A stretch of 64,000 bases of DNA from Massilia yuzhufengensis (GCF_900112225.1 NZ_FOLD01000006.1:124001-188000); one strand, 5' to 3'. Shown: positions 33,107 through 46,264, numbered from the stretch's first letter. Notes: generated from the sequence alone by a model not told the origin. A program made the numbers and translations.

Positions 33107-33190
33107 GTTTTTCCCGACGTGGACGGCCCTGCCGTCCACCGTACGTCCCTGGTTCAGCTCCTCTTTCAGCTCCTCTTCTTGGCCCCTACC

Positions 33191-36070
<2,880 letters not shown>

Positions 36071-36075
36071 TCGGT

Positions 36076-36094
36076 TCGGGCAGTGCCCGAACTG
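36076..36094 (+). terminator. Inverted repeat after gcvP
   Basis: GTTCGGGC and GCCCGAAC form an 8-bp stem with a three-base loop just after the gcvP stop. There is no T-run behind it, so it may be a weak or factor-assisted terminator, backed up by the larger palindrome 22 bases downstream. Confidence 0.5.
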
Positions 36095-36115
36095 ACGAAC
36101 ACATGCTCGCTTTCA

Positions 36116-36148
36116 CTCACTTGCGGCTCGAGGCGAGCCGCAAGTGAG
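36116..36148. terminator. 14-bp perfect palindrome overlapping the end of the chemoreceptor gene
   Basis: CTCACTTGCGGCTC pairs perfectly with GAGCCGCAAGTGAG across the loop GAGGC. It lies between convergent gcvP and the chemoreceptor gene, and its bases include the last codons and the TGA of the latter (SRK then stop). It is most likely a bidirectional terminator that doubles as coding sequence. Confidence 0.7.
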
Positions 36149-37802
36149 AACGTTCATGACGGCGGCGTTCCCTGGGCAAATCCCGGGTGACGCCGCTTTC
36201 TTTTTGGGCGGGCTGGATGCCTTGCGGCGCCAGCTGAGGCTCCCCTTCCGGCTCCCCAAGCTGGAAGGCCGCCACCGTGCGCGACAGCGCGAGCGCTTGC
36301 ATCTGCAGGGTGCGCGCCGCCGCCGCGGCTTCTTCCACCAGCGCGCAATTCTGCTGGGTTACCTCGTCCATTTTGACGATGGCCTGGTTGACCTCTTGCA
36401 GGTTGCCGGCCTGGCCGGCGCTGGCGCTGCCGATGCCGCCGACGATGTCTTCCACCTCGCGCGCCGAGCTGGCGGCCTGCGTAATGCTGGCGCCCGCCTG
36501 CGCCGCCCACGCGGCGCATCCCTCGATCTCGGCCACCGAGCGCGCCGCCAGGTCGCGCACCTCGCGCGCGGCCAGCGCAGCGCGCTGGGCCAGCGTCCGC
36601 ACCTCGGCCGCCGCGTCGGCGAACTCGCGCCCGCGCGCGCCGCCGCGCGCCGCTTCCAGCGCGGCATTCAGGGCCAGGGTACCGGCTTCGCTGGCGAAGG
36701 CATCGACCGCGCCGGCGGCGTCGAGCGCTCGCAAGGCGTCCTCCTTCACCGAGGCCATGGTGGCGGCCATCCGGTCGACCTGCAGGCCGCCCTGGCGGGC
36801 GCTGGTCGATGCCGACTGTGCCAGGCGGTTGGCGGCCTGCACGCTGGTGGCGGTCACGGTCACGGTCTCGGCCAGCTGCTGCATCGAGGCGGCCGTGTCT
36901 TCCAGCGAGCGGCCGCGAAAAACGGCGCGGCTGTGCATGCTCAGGTTGCCCAGGGTGATGTCGCGCGAGGCGCTGCCGATGCTGCGCGCCGATTCCAGCA
37001 CGGTGCGCAGGGTGCCGTTCAGGTTGCGGATCCCGGCGTCGAGCGCGCGCGAGGTCTCGCCGATCTCGTCGTCGCCATAGACCCGCGCCTGGATCGTCAG
37101 GTCGCCGCTGGCCAGCCCCATCGCCGCCGCGCCGATGCCGCGGATTTCAAGCAGCAGCACGCGCCGCACCGCCATCGTGATCCCCAGCGACACCGCGACC
37201 GCCAGCAGGATCACGAGAGGCATCAGGCCGGCCGTGACGCGGAAGTCGGCGGCCGCGCTGCTGGACGCCGCTTCGGACAGGTCGCGCTCCAGCCTGGCCA
37301 GCAGGGCCAAGCGCTGCGCCATCACGGCGAACGCCGCCTCCGGCTTGACCATGGCGTTGGCGCCGATGGTCTGGTCGGCGTGCGCCAGCTCCACCACGTC
37401 GCGCGCCGCCCGCACATACAGCCGGTGGGCCAGCGCAGCCTGGTCGACGTGGCGCCGTTCGGCGCTGTCGGCCCGCGTCTGCCGCACCAGCTCCGCGAAA
37501 GCGCGCTCGATGGCGCCGTGCTGGCGGTGGATGTCGGCGATGAGCAGGTCGATGCGCGGGCGCGAGAAGCTGCTGCTGATCCAGGTGAGCAGCTTGTAGG
37601 TGTCGGCGTGCACCCGCTGGGCCTGGGCCACCAGCTCGGTGGCGCTGCGCATCTGCACCGCGCGGGGCCCGACAATGTCCTGCAGCGACTGGTGCTGACG
37701 CACCATCGCGTAATAGGCGGCGCTGGACAGCATCACCAGCAGCAACAGCACGACGCCTGGCGCGAGCAGGAGTTTCGGACCGATCTTCAGGCGCGACAGC
37801 AT
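36117..37802 (-). CDS. Methyl-accepting chemotaxis protein with four-helix-type periplasmic domain
   Basis: Inner-membrane chemoreceptor of 561 residues. TM1 is about 11-31 and TM2 about 188-212, bracketing a helical periplasmic part of about 150 residues without a recognisable Cache fold. HAMP follows (about 213-265), then the signalling hairpin (about 270-510). The hairpin tip reads LALNAALEAARGGARGREFADAAAEVRTL; the usual consensus is EAARAGEQGRGFAVVA..EVR, so several tip positions that contact CheA/CheW differ. There is no C-terminal pentapeptide for CheR. The ligand is unknown. It is monocistronic and convergent with gcvP. Confidence 0.9.
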   Translation of the reverse strand: MLSRLKIGPKLLLAPGVVLLLLVMLSSAAYYAMVRQHQSLQDIVGPRAVQMRSATELVAQAQRVHADTYKLLTWISSSFSRPRIDLLIADIHRQHGAIERAFAELVRQTRADSAERRHVDQAALAHRLYVRAARDVVELAHADQTIGANAMVKPEAAFAVMAQRLALLARLERDLSEAASSSAAADFRVTAGLMPLVILLAVAVSLGITMAVRRVLLLEIRGIGAAAMGLASGDLTIQARVYGDDEIGETSRALDAGIRNLNGTLRTVLESARSIGSASRDITLGNLSMHSRAVFRGRSLEDTAASMQQLAETVTVTATSVQAANRLAQSASTSARQGGLQVDRMAATMASVKEDALRALDAAGAVDAFASEAGTLALNAALEAARGGARGREFADAAAEVRTLAQRAALAAREVRDLAARSVAEIEGCAAWAAQAGASITQAASSAREVEDIVGGIGSASAGQAGNLQEVNQAIVKMDEVTQQNCALVEEAAAAARTLQMQALALSRTVAAFQLGEPEGEPQLAPQGIQPAQKESGVTRDLPRERRRHERSHLRLASSRK

Positions 37803-38076
37803 GGCTCACGCGTGCCGCAGGAAGGGGTGGGGGAAGGAAGGATTCCGGACGATGTGCATGATGCCTCCCTGATGTAAACGCATTCAATTTCCCAAACGCA
37901 TTGGATGAATCTACGCGGTTCAATATCGAGGGGGTTTGCGGTCGATCATATCGACGGGTTTCTAGCCGCCGAACCAACAGACAGTGGTATTGTGAAACAG
38001 ATACTTACCAATTTGATATAGTTTGCGCCGCGGCACGCTGTATCCTGTCGCTCGACCGATCAACCAGGGGACACGC

Positions 38077-38769
38077 ATGAAGGCCAGGCTCATTGTCGTT
38101 GCAGCAGCATTCCTTGCCATTGGCGGCGCGCAGGCGCAGCTGCTCGATGCACCGGCCGATACCATAACGCCGCGCCTGTCGGCGGATGCGGGCCGGTTTG
38201 GACCACTGGCTGCCGGCTTCACGAAGTATTCGCCCCTCTACGGCGGCAACGAAACGGCCAATCCCAACGACCGCCAGTTCCCCGGCTTTCGCACCGATCC
38301 CAGGCTCGTGCTCGGCTACGTCTTCAATCAGTACTTGGCGCTGGAAACCGGCTACGCGCACCTGCGCGACAAGGGCTTCCACAAGATCGACACCTTCGAA
38401 CCCGAAGAGCGGGCTGCCGAAGCCGCCGTCGCCGCCGGTGCGCTGGGCGCCAGGAGCCATACCACCTACATTGCCGCCAAGCTCACCCTGCCGCTGAGCG
38501 AGCGCCTCACAACTTACGGCAAGGTCGGCGTCGCGCACAGCGAAGTCAGGAACGACGGCCTGCTGGCGCCGCAGCGGGTGCGCCCGAACCGGCCCAGCGA
38601 GTTTGTCGGCGAATCAGGCCGGGGGGGCTACGGGGCCATCGGCGCGAAGTACAAGCTGAACGACCGGACCACGCTCAGCGGCGAGGCGGTGAGCAACGCC
38701 AGCGCCAGGCAGTTCGGCAAGGCGTCGAACGCCAGCGGCGTGAAAGGCAGCGTCGGGATCGGGTTTTAG
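38077..38769 (+). CDS. OmpA-like outer-membrane beta-barrel protein
   Basis: Exported protein of 230 residues: signal peptide MKARLIVVAAAFLAIGGAQA, then beta-rich sequence with the OmpA-transmembrane-type pattern (DPRLVLGYVFNQYLALETGYAHL, TTYIAAKLTLPLSERLTTYGKVGVAH, GYGAIGAKYKLNDRTTLSGEA) and a C-terminal phenylalanine (KGSVGIGF), the outer-membrane insertion signal. No peptidoglycan-binding domain is present. I start at ATG 38077 with AGGGG seven bases upstream. Function is unknown beyond a porin- or adhesin-like barrel. Confidence 0.85.
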   Translation: MKARLIVVAAAFLAIGGAQAQLLDAPADTITPRLSADAGRFGPLAAGFTKYSPLYGGNETANPNDRQFPGFRTDPRLVLGYVFNQYLALETGYAHLRDKGFHKIDTFEPEERAAEAAVAAGALGARSHTTYIAAKLTLPLSERLTTYGKVGVAHSEVRNDGLLAPQRVRPNRPSEFVGESGRGGYGAIGAKYKLNDRTTLSGEAVSNASARQFGKASNASGVKGSVGIGF

Positions 38770-38816
38770 GATCCGCTCCGCTGTCGGGCGGCGTGCCGCC
38801 CGGTTACACTAGCGGG

Positions 38817-39776
38817 ATGACGACCAGCACGACGACCAGCCCCCGATTCGGCGCCATCCTGGCGCGGCACCGGCGCCTGCTGGCGCTGGGCGCGCTGTCG
38901 CTGCTGCTGCACCTGATGGCCCTGGCCTGGGTCGATCTGCGCATCGACGCACCGCCTGTCCTGGCCGGGAGACAGGACCTCGCTGTCCGACTGGTCCAGC
39001 CCGCGCCCCCGGCGCCTGCCGCAGCGGCCGCACCCGCAGCGATGCTTCCCGATACTGCCGCACCCCTTGCCCCCGCCGACGAAGTACGCCCTGCCCCGCC
39101 GCCGCAAACTGCAAGCACCGCGGCCACTCCCGCCCAAGGCGGTGAACCGGTCCAGATGCCCAGCCGCTACCGCGTGTCGATGCCGCCCAGCGCGGTGCTC
39201 ACCTACGAGGTAAGCGATGGTTCAGGCGTGACGGGTGACGCTTCCCTGGACTGGTCGACCGACGGCGTGCAGTACCGGCTCGCGATGGACGGCATCCTGG
39301 GACGGATCGACAGCGAAGGGGGCACCGACGACGCCGGCATTGCGCCGCTGCGCGCCAGCTATCGCATCGGCAGCGGCAGCGCCTCGGTCGCCTTCGAGCG
39401 CGAGCGGCGCGCCATCGTGTTCGAAAGTGTCGGCCGCAGCGCCCAGGACACGCCGGGCAGCCAGGACGGCGCGAGCTTGCTGATGCAGCTGGCCGGCATC
39501 GGGCTGGCCGATCCGGACCAGCTGCAGGATGCGGTGGATGTCTATGTCGGCCGGGCCGACGGGGCGGCGGTGGAGCGCTACCAGGTACTGGGCCGCGAAC
39601 AATTGGAGACGCCGCTGGGCGGCATGGAAACGCTGCACCTGGCGCGAACAGGCAGCGTGCGGACGGAGATCTGGCTGGCGCCAGGCCAGGGCTGGCTGCC
39701 GGTGCAGCTGCGCACGACGGCGCAGGACGGCAGCTTGCGCACCCAGACCATCAAGCAAATCAGGCGAACACCGTAG
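38817..39776 (+). CDS. DUF3108-family exported or membrane-anchored protein
   Basis: The 319 residues have a single hydrophobic segment (about 20-40, LLALGALSLLLHLMALAWVDL) after a basic stretch, a Pro/Ala linker (about 60-115), and a C-terminal DUF3108-type beta domain starting at RYRVSMPPSAVLTYEV and including GGMETLHLARTG and WLPVQLRTT. Family members are periplasmic and of unknown function. GTG 38793 is an alternative start; ATG 38817 is preferred because it begins closer to the anchor. The stop codon TAG is the first part of a palindromic repeat. Confidence 0.8.
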   Translation: MTTSTTTSPRFGAILARHRRLLALGALSLLLHLMALAWVDLRIDAPPVLAGRQDLAVRLVQPAPPAPAAAAAPAAMLPDTAAPLAPADEVRPAPPPQTASTAATPAQGGEPVQMPSRYRVSMPPSAVLTYEVSDGSGVTGDASLDWSTDGVQYRLAMDGILGRIDSEGGTDDAGIAPLRASYRIGSGSASVAFERERRAIVFESVGRSAQDTPGSQDGASLLMQLAGIGLADPDQLQDAVDVYVGRADGAAVERYQVLGREQLETPLGGMETLHLARTGSVRTEIWLAPGQGWLPVQLRTTAQDGSLRTQTIKQIRRTP

Positions 39777-39806
39777 GGCGGTCGGCTCCGCCGACCGCCC
39801 TACGGC
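39774..39806. repeat. Palindromic repeat, family B, copy 2; likely bidirectional terminator
   Basis: GTAGGGCGGTCGGC and GCCGACCGCCCTAC form a near-perfect hairpin with a four-base TCCG loop in the 45-base gap between the convergent DUF3108 and prfC genes. The TAG stop of the DUF3108 gene is inside the left arm. The sequence is a short version of the elements at 9777-9861 and 49651-49752. Confidence 0.75.
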
Positions 39807-39820
39807 CACGATAGCGTCGT

Positions 39821-41485
39821 TTACGCCAGCTTGGCCGCGTGCTCGCGCGTTGCGTGGAAGGTCAGCTTCGGCCAGCGTTCCTGCGTCAGGCGCAGGTTGA
39901 CGCCCGAGGTGGCGAGGAAGGCCATGTTGCCGGCCGCGTCATAGGCGACCTGGTGGCCGAGCTGGTTCTCGAAGTCCCCCAGGGCCTTCTTGTCGTCGCT
40001 CGACACCCAGCGCGCGCTGCTGATGCTGCTGCTCTCGAACACCGCGTCCACGCCGTATTCATTCAACAGGCGGCTCGCCACCACTTCGAACTGCAGCACG
40101 CCGACCGCGCCCAGGATCAGGTCGCTGCCCAGCACCGGCTTGAACACCTGCACCGCGCCCTCTTCGCCCAATTGCTGCAGGCCCTTGTGGAGCTGCTTCA
40201 CTTTCAGCGGATTGCGGATGCGCACGGTGCGGAACAGGTCCGGCGCGAAGTACGGGATGCCGGTGAAGGTCAGCATCTCGCCTTCGGAGAAGCTGTCGCC
40301 GATCTGCATGTTGCCGTGGTTCGGCAGGCCGATGATGTCGCCGGCGTAGGCTTCCTCGACCTGTTCGCGGCTCGAGGCCATGAAGGTCACCACCGACGAC
40401 AGCTTGACGTCGCGGCCAAGGCGCAGGTGCTTGACCTTCATGCCTTTTTCGAAACGGCCCGAGCACACCCGCAGGAAAGCGATGCGGTCGCGGTGGGCCG
40501 GGTCCATGTTGGCCTGGATCTTGAAGACGAAGCCGGAGAACTTCGGCTCTTCCGGCTTGACGTCGCGCACGGTGGCGTCGCGCTCGCGCGGCGCCGGGGC
40601 CCAGTCGACCAGGGCCGACAGGATCTCGCGCACGCCGAAGTTGTTGATCGCCGAACCGAAGAACACCGGGGTCTGCACGCCGGCCAGGAAGCGTTCCAGG
40701 TCGAACACGTGCGAGGCGCCGTGTACCAGTTCCACTTCCATCTTGAGCTGCTCGATCTCGAGCGGGAACATGGCGGCCAGCTTCGGGTTGTCGATGCCCT
40801 TGACGATCTCGAAGGCGCCGTCGGCCTTTTCTTCGCCGGCCTTGAACAGCATGATCTCGTCCTTCAGCAGGTGGTACACACCGCGGAAGTTCTTGCCCAT
40901 GCCGATCGGCCAGGTCACCGGCGCGCATTCGATCTTGAGCACCGATTCGACTTCGTCGAGCAGTTCGAGCGGATCGCGGGTTTCGCGGTCCATCTTGTTC
41001 ATGAAGGTGACGATCGGGGTGGCGCGCATGCGGCAGACGTCGAGCAGCTTGATGGTCTGTTCTTCCACGCCCTTGGCGGCGTCGATCACCATCAGTGCCG
41101 AGTCGACCGCGGTCAGCACGCGGTAGGTGTCTTCCGAGAAGTCCTGGTGGCCCGGGGTGTCGAGCAGGTTGACCACGTGGTCGCGAAACTCGAACTGCAT
41201 CACCGAGGACGCGACCGAAATGCCGCGCTGCTTCTCGATGTCCATCCAGTCGGAGGTGGCGTGGCGGCCGCTCTTGCGGCCCTTGACGGTGCCGGCGAGC
41301 TGGATCGCGCCCGAGAACAGCAGCAGCTTCTCGGTCAGCGTGGTCTTGCCCGCGTCAGGGTGGGAAATGATGCCGAAGGTGCGGCGGCGCGCGACTTCGC
41401 GCGGGATCTGTCCGGCCTGGCGGCTGGCGGCGGTATCGGCGCCAGCGGCGCTGTCGTCGGTAGGGAAATCGGTATCGTTGGACAT
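39821..41485 (-). CDS. prfC: Peptide chain release factor 3
   Basis: GTPase that recycles RF1/RF2 from the ribosome. The 554 residues start at ATG 41485 with AAGG seven bases upstream. The G-domain motifs are [22 protein letters not shown] and NKMDRE, and the RF3-specific segments [29 protein letters not shown] and [13 protein letters not shown] are present. Domains II and III follow. An N-terminal extension of about 30 residues rich in Asp/Ala/Ser precedes the G domain. It is monocistronic. Confidence 0.96.
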   Translation of the reverse strand: MSNDTDFPTDDSAAGADTAASRQAGQIPREVARRRTFGIISHPDAGKTTLTEKLLLFSGAIQLAGTVKGRKSGRHATSDWMDIEKQRGISVASSVMQFEFRDHVVNLLDTPGHQDFSEDTYRVLTAVDSALMVIDAAKGVEEQTIKLLDVCRMRATPIVTFMNKMDRETRDPLELLDEVESVLKIECAPVTWPIGMGKNFRGVYHLLKDEIMLFKAGEEKADGAFEIVKGIDNPKLAAMFPLEIEQLKMEVELVHGASHVFDLERFLAGVQTPVFFGSAINNFGVREILSALVDWAPAPRERDATVRDVKPEEPKFSGFVFKIQANMDPAHRDRIAFLRVCSGRFEKGMKVKHLRLGRDVKLSSVVTFMASSREQVEEAYAGDIIGLPNHGNMQIGDSFSEGEMLTFTGIPYFAPDLFRTVRIRNPLKVKQLHKGLQQLGEEGAVQVFKPVLGSDLILGAVGVLQFEVVASRLLNEYGVDAVFESSSISSARWVSSDDKKALGDFENQLGHQVAYDAAGNMAFLATSGVNLRLTQERWPKLTFHATREHAAKLA

Positions 41486-41596
41486 AGTCGAGCCTTGCAA
41501 AGTGGCCCTTGGGCGAAAACCCTCGATTTTACCGATTCTGGCTCCTGTCGTGTGAAGAGAATCGCGCGGCCCGGGACCGGGCCGCGCAGGCCCGGG

Positions 41597-44500
41597 CTAT
41601 TCGCGCACCCGGCGCCAGCCGGCGCGGCGGGTCGGGATCACCGCCGCCGGCTTGTGGTCCTCGACCTTGGTTTCGCCGGTGGCGGTGGTGGCGATGGTCT
41701 TGGAGGCGCCGTTGGACAGGGTGATGTTGATGAAGCCGACCACGCCCGCATTGTTCGACAGGGTCTTGCCGGCGTATTCGCCCACCGCGCGCCCGGTGCA
41801 CAGGTCCAGGCCATAGATGTTGGCGGTGCCGCCCACCGAGCACGACGAAGACGAGCTTGGGATGTTGGTGACCATGGTCAGCGTGCCCAGCACGATCTTC
41901 GGGTCGAGGTTGATGCGCTCGCCCGTATTGCGGTCGAAGTCGACATACCAGCCCGCCTGGGTGCCCAGGTCCACCTCGGGGCCGGCGATGGTGTAGGTGT
42001 CGCCCGCCGAGCCGGACACCTTGGTCAGCGTCTGCTTCGGCATCGCCGCCGCCGTGCGCCAGCTGGCCGCGCTGATCGCGGTGCCGCTGTCGCGCAGCAC
42101 ATAGGCCGACTGGACCGCCGTGTTGGCGACGTCGCCGATGTCGAGCAGGCGCCCGGTGCCGAAGGCCACCACGCGCTCGGCCGCCGCGGTGACGACGCCG
42201 TCGGTATTGGTGGTCTCGACCCGGCACAGGGCCACGTCGGGACGGGTCGTGATCGGCTGGGCGGCGCCGGCGTCGCCCATCTTGATCATGCGCACCGTGC
42301 CCGGGCTGGTGAAGTCGAAACGCCACATCTGGCCCAGGTTGTCGCCGCCGTAGACGTAGGTCACCAGCGGGTCGGTGGACGGGTTGGTGGTGATCGCCGT
42401 GATCTTGGCAAAGCCCGACGGCGTGGTCGTGCTGCCGGTATTGGTGGTGATGCGGTCCAGGACCTGGCCGGTGGCGACGTCCACCACGAACAGGTAGCCC
42501 TTGCCGCTGCCGCTATTGACGCCTTCCACGCCCGGGATGTTGTTGTAGGCCGAGGTCAGGAACACCACCCAGCGTTCGGCGCCGCTGGCGTTCTTCCACA
42601 GGCCGAACTGCGCGTTGCCGAAGGACAGGCCGATTTCGGGTTCATGGTTGATGCCGGCGCACACGGTGGCGTCGGCGCACAGTTCCCACAGGGCGCGCGG
42701 CTGTTCCGGATTGGTGACGTCGAGCGCGTAGTAGCCGCGCCCGCCCGCATTCAGCCCCCCCACCAGCACCGTGCGCCATTCGCCGCCGATCTGCACGTCG
42801 GCCACTTCCGGCGAGCCATCCACCGTGTACTGGTGGTTCACGCCGTAGTTGATGCTGGCCTGGACCGGCAGCTTCTTCATCGTGATGCGCGGCACGTAGG
42901 CCCACAGTTCTTCGCCGTCGTCCGAGGCGAACGCGTGCAGCATGCCGTCGTTGGCCGCCACGTACACGGCGCCGGCGCGCGAGGCGTGGGTCACCTTGAA
43001 GTCGTTGTAGCCGGCGCGGGTGTACATCTTGCGCGGATCGCGCACGAAGGCCGGCTTGGCCGACGCGATGTCGCCCAGCACCAGCGGCACCGCCGCCGTC
43101 AAGCCCTGGGGAATGGTGTCCGAGACCGCGTAGGAACGCAGCACCGTATTGTCCGCGTACTGCTGCTGCCCGCGCAGCCAGTTGACGATGGTGGCGCCGC
43201 TGTTGACGATCGCCTGGTTGGCGCCGGACAGGTTGGCGCACTGCGACAGCAGGTTGCACTTGTTGTCGAACCAGCCGCGTTCCTGGGCATTCATGTCGGC
43301 GTAGTCGAAGTCCTTGAGCGACCCGGTGGTGTCGGTATCGAGCATCAGGATGCGGCGCGTGTCGCTGCTGCGGCCAACCTTGCGGCCGACGATGGTCGAC
43401 GAATTCCATGCCTCGGCCGGCTCGACGATGCCGGTGACGATGTTGATCTTGCGCTTGGTGAGCTGGCCATACCATTTCACGGTGGTGAAGGTGGCCGAGA
43501 AGATGTCATTGTCATACTGCGACACGTTCGGCGTCGAGGTCGCCGATGCGGCGGCGGCGCCGGCCTTGACTTCGATATTCGACAGCGCCGAGCGCAGGCC
43601 GGCCACCACCTGCAGCGGGTCGGAGGCCGAGAAGTACTTGCCGTGGCCGTTGATGGCCGCATGCCACAGGTCGTCCACCCGCGACTGGTAGGCGGCCGAG
43701 CCGCCGTTGTCGCCGGTCTTCGGGTCGGGCCAGACGTAGGCGCCGCCGCCGTTCCACGGGCAGCCGCTGGTCACGCCGGTGATCAGCTTGTAGAAGTCGC
43801 CGCCCACTTGGGCCGCGGTGTCGTAGTTCGGTTCGTAGTTCATGATGCCGTCCACGCCCAGGCCCAGCGTATAGGTCTTCATGTGCAGGCGGGTGTTCTC
43901 GCCCGGCGCGGCCGGCACCAGGCCCGGCTTGGTCCAGTCTTCCATCGTCGGGCGCAGCGAGGTGGAGGTGGTGCTGGAGCCGCCGTTGTACCAGTACAGC
44001 GCGACGTCGGCCAGCGAATTGGCGCTCTGGGTCGACGGGTCGACGCAGCCCTTGGAGCGCTGGCAGAAGCGCGCCAGGTTTTCCGTATTGTCGTTGCTGA
44101 CGACGTCCGCCGCGGCATTGCCGTTCCAGTAGCCGTCGGTGGTGACGATGGTGAAGTTCTGCTGGCAGGGGAACTTGACCACCTGGTTGTCGCCCGTGTA
44201 ATTGTAGGGATACTGGTTGGCGTACAGCTTGCCGATCGCGTGCAGGGCCTGGCGGATCGGGGTCGACTGGTTGCCGTTCATCTCGTACAGGTTCTTGTAC
44301 CAGGTGGTGCGGTGGGTGCCCGAGAATTTATCCGGGCGCGTCATCGCCCCTTCCGCCGCGGCGCTCGACAGCGAGGTCAGGCCGACGTTGTAGTTGTCGC
44401 TGATCGGCTGGAAGGCGTGGCCCACCGTGGTCTTCATCATCTGGTTGCGCGTCTTGTAGTAGGCGTACCAGTTGGCGAAGTTGGTCATTTCTTCGTCGTA

Positions 44501-46222
44501 GCTGCAGGCGGTGGCGGCGCTGCAGTCGATCCGGTTGCTGCCCTTCGGGTAGCTGGTGCGGGTCGAGACGATGTCGGTGCGCACGAAGACCGAGGCGCCC
44601 AGGTCGGTCGCGCTGGCCGGGATGCCGTCGCTCACCGCCGCCGTGATGCTGAAGCCGAGGTAGCCCGGCTTGCTGCTGTTATTGGTCGGCAGGCTGACGC
44701 CGATGTTCTTGCCCTCGGCATCCGGGCCGGTATCGACCAGGCAGACCGTGGTGTTGGGCGCGGCCGAGCAGATCGTGCCGCTGCCGCTGGCGCCGCCGAC
44801 GTAGGCGCGCACGGTGCCGCGGGTGCCGATCTGGTTGCGGATCGCCAGCGCCACCGCGGCGGCGTTGACGCCCCGGCCCAGGCTCAGGCTGGCGCTGAAC
44901 ATGTTCACGCCGCCGAAGGTCAGCTGGGACAGCACCTGGGTCTTGCTGGGGTTGGTGCTGCCGGTGATGGCCAGCAGCGCGGTGGACGAAGTGCCCGACG
45001 ACACTTTCAGTTCGACGCCGGCGCGGCTGCCGTCCGACAGCAGGGTGCAATTGGGGACCGCCTTGCTGGTGGCGCCCGCCGGGCAGCTGATCGGCACCAC
45101 CGCCACCACGTTGGTGGTGTCGAGGATGATGCCGAAGCTCGAGCAGGCCGGCACGCCGCCGCCGGTCGGCGTCTTGACGCAGGCGGTGTAGGGCTGGGCC
45201 AGGCCGGTCTTGGCGATGATCGAGGCCGCCACCGCATTGGCCACCGCCTGCTGCTTGGCGGCGGTGTTGGTGCCGCTGGCAGCGGTCACGCCCACGTTGG
45301 TGATCGTCGCCACGCTGTTGTCGGCATAGGTCGCCGTGACGCTGTTGAGCGTCATCGACGCGCTGCCGCTGGAGGCGCCGATGGTGACGGTGCCGTACCA
45401 TTCAGCGGGACGGTTCGGGTCGGAATAGCGCGGGTACTTGAAGTTGCCCACGTACTTGGCCTGGCAGTTGGTCAGCGCGCGCGAATCGCACCAGCGCACC
45501 CGGGCCGCGAACGGATAGCCGCTTGGCGCGGCCGCGTTCACCGCGGTGACGCGGCAGTTGGTCAGGCTGGCGTCGGTGCAGTACTCGGCGACGTTGATCA
45601 GGTAATAGTAGGGGTTGGCGGTGAAGCTGGCGGCCGTATACCGCTCGTCGCTCGGGAACAGGTAGCCGCTGCGGTTCTGGTTGCAGTTGTTGCCGTCGGT
45701 GTCGCACCACTTCAGGTCGGGGAAGCCGGTGACCAGGTTGGTCCTGGTACTGGACTGGCCCTGCAGGTCGACGGCGTTGACGCCGAAGCCGTCGGTGGTG
45801 ACCGAGGTCCAGTTGGTGGTGGTGGTGCGGTCCTGGCTGGCGTAGCTGCTGCCGTCCGCCTTCACGGGCGGGCTGTAGCGCACGCGCGGGTCGTAGTACT
45901 GCCGGTTGAAGTCGGGGCTGGCGAAGGGCGGGTCGCCGGCGCGGCAGCCGCGCGTGCTGCCGCCGGCCATGGTGGCGCGTCCGCGGCAGGTGCTGGTGTC
46001 GTCGACGTAGTCGGGCGTGAAGGTGCTGCTCATCGAGCCCGAGTTGTCGTACAGGAGCATCAGGTTCGGCTTGACCGTGCCGCTGCCGGTCATGTTCAAC
46101 AGCGGCAGGTTGGCAATCGCGGTGGGCTCGGCGCGCGCCGGCAGGACCAGGCAGGCCAGCGCCAGCAGCGGAAGCAGCACACGACGTACACGATGCAGGT
46201 TGCGGGAAATAAGCCGGTTCAT
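41597..46222 (-). CDS. pilY1: Type IV pilus tip adhesin/assembly factor PilY1
   Basis: Large exported protein of about 1541 residues, starting at ATG 46222 with GGAA five bases upstream. A signal peptide (about 1-31) is followed by a von Willebrand A-like region with MIDAS DNSGSMSS at 59-66, a long Ser/Thr/Ala-rich N-terminal half with many cysteines, and a C-terminal PilC-type beta-propeller (from about residue 1000: AGAVYVAANDGMLHAFASDDGEELWAYVP, GGLNAGGRGYYALDV). PilY1 primes minor-pilin assembly and mediates adhesion and mechanosensing. It is last in the minor-pilin operon, 42 bases after pilX. Confidence 0.93.
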   Translation of the reverse strand: MNRLISRNLHRVRRVLLPLLALACLVLPARAEPTAIANLPLLNMTGSGTVKPNLMLLYDNSGSMSSTFTPDYVDDTSTCRGRATMAGGSTRGCRAGDPPFASPDFNRQYYDPRVRYSPPVKADGSSYASQDRTTTTNWTSVTTDGFGVNAVDLQGQSSTRTNLVTGFPDLKWCDTDGNNCNQNRSGYLFPSDERYTAASFTANPYYYLINVAEYCTDASLTNCRVTAVNAAAPSGYPFAARVRWCDSRALTNCQAKYVGNFKYPRYSDPNRPAEWYGTVTIGASSGSASMTLNSVTATYADNSVATITNVGVTAASGTNTAAKQQAVANAVAASIIAKTGLAQPYTACVKTPTGGGVPACSSFGIILDTTNVVAVVPISCPAGATSKAVPNCTLLSDGSRAGVELKVSSGTSSTALLAITGSTNPSKTQVLSQLTFGGVNMFSASLSLGRGVNAAAVALAIRNQIGTRGTVRAYVGGASGSGTICSAAPNTTVCLVDTGPDAEGKNIGVSLPTNNSSKPGYLGFSITAAVSDGIPASATDLGASVFVRTDIVSTRTSYPKGSNRIDCSAATACSYDEEMTNFANWYAYYKTRNQMMKTTVGHAFQPISDNYNVGLTSLSSAAAEGAMTRPDKFSGTHRTTWYKNLYEMNGNQSTPIRQALHAIGKLYANQYPYNYTGDNQVVKFPCQQNFTIVTTDGYWNGNAAADVVSNDNTENLARFCQRSKGCVDPSTQSANSLADVALYWYNGGSSTTSTSLRPTMEDWTKPGLVPAAPGENTRLHMKTYTLGLGVDGIMNYEPNYDTAAQVGGDFYKLITGVTSGCPWNGGGAYVWPDPKTGDNGGSAAYQSRVDDLWHAAINGHGKYFSASDPLQVVAGLRSALSNIEVKAGAAAASATSTPNVSQYDNDIFSATFTTVKWYGQLTKRKINIVTGIVEPAEAWNSSTIVGRKVGRSSDTRRILMLDTDTTGSLKDFDYADMNAQERGWFDNKCNLLSQCANLSGANQAIVNSGATIVNWLRGQQQYADNTVLRSYAVSDTIPQGLTAAVPLVLGDIASAKPAFVRDPRKMYTRAGYNDFKVTHASRAGAVYVAANDGMLHAFASDDGEELWAYVPRITMKKLPVQASINYGVNHQYTVDGSPEVADVQIGGEWRTVLVGGLNAGGRGYYALDVTNPEQPRALWELCADATVCAGINHEPEIGLSFGNAQFGLWKNASGAERWVVFLTSAYNNIPGVEGVNSGSGKGYLFVVDVATGQVLDRITTNTGSTTTPSGFAKITAITTNPSTDPLVTYVYGGDNLGQMWRFDFTSPGTVRMIKMGDAGAAQPITTRPDVALCRVETTNTDGVVTAAAERVVAFGTGRLLDIGDVANTAVQSAYVLRDSGTAISAASWRTAAAMPKQTLTKVSGSAGDTYTIAGPEVDLGTQAGWYVDFDRNTGERINLDPKIVLGTLTMVTNIPSSSSSCSVGGTANIYGLDLCTGRAVGEYAGKTLSNNAGVVGFINITLSNGASKTIATTATGETKVEDHKPAAVIPTRRAGWRRVRE

Positions 46223-46264
46223 ACGCGTTCCGTTCACAAAATTGCGGCGTGCGGGGAAAAGCCC

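Noticed and set aside
37803-38076. A promoter for the outer-membrane barrel gene (TTGTGA ... TATAGT before 38077)
   Set aside because: The spacing between the hexamers is about 21 bases, outside the usual range, so I do not call it.
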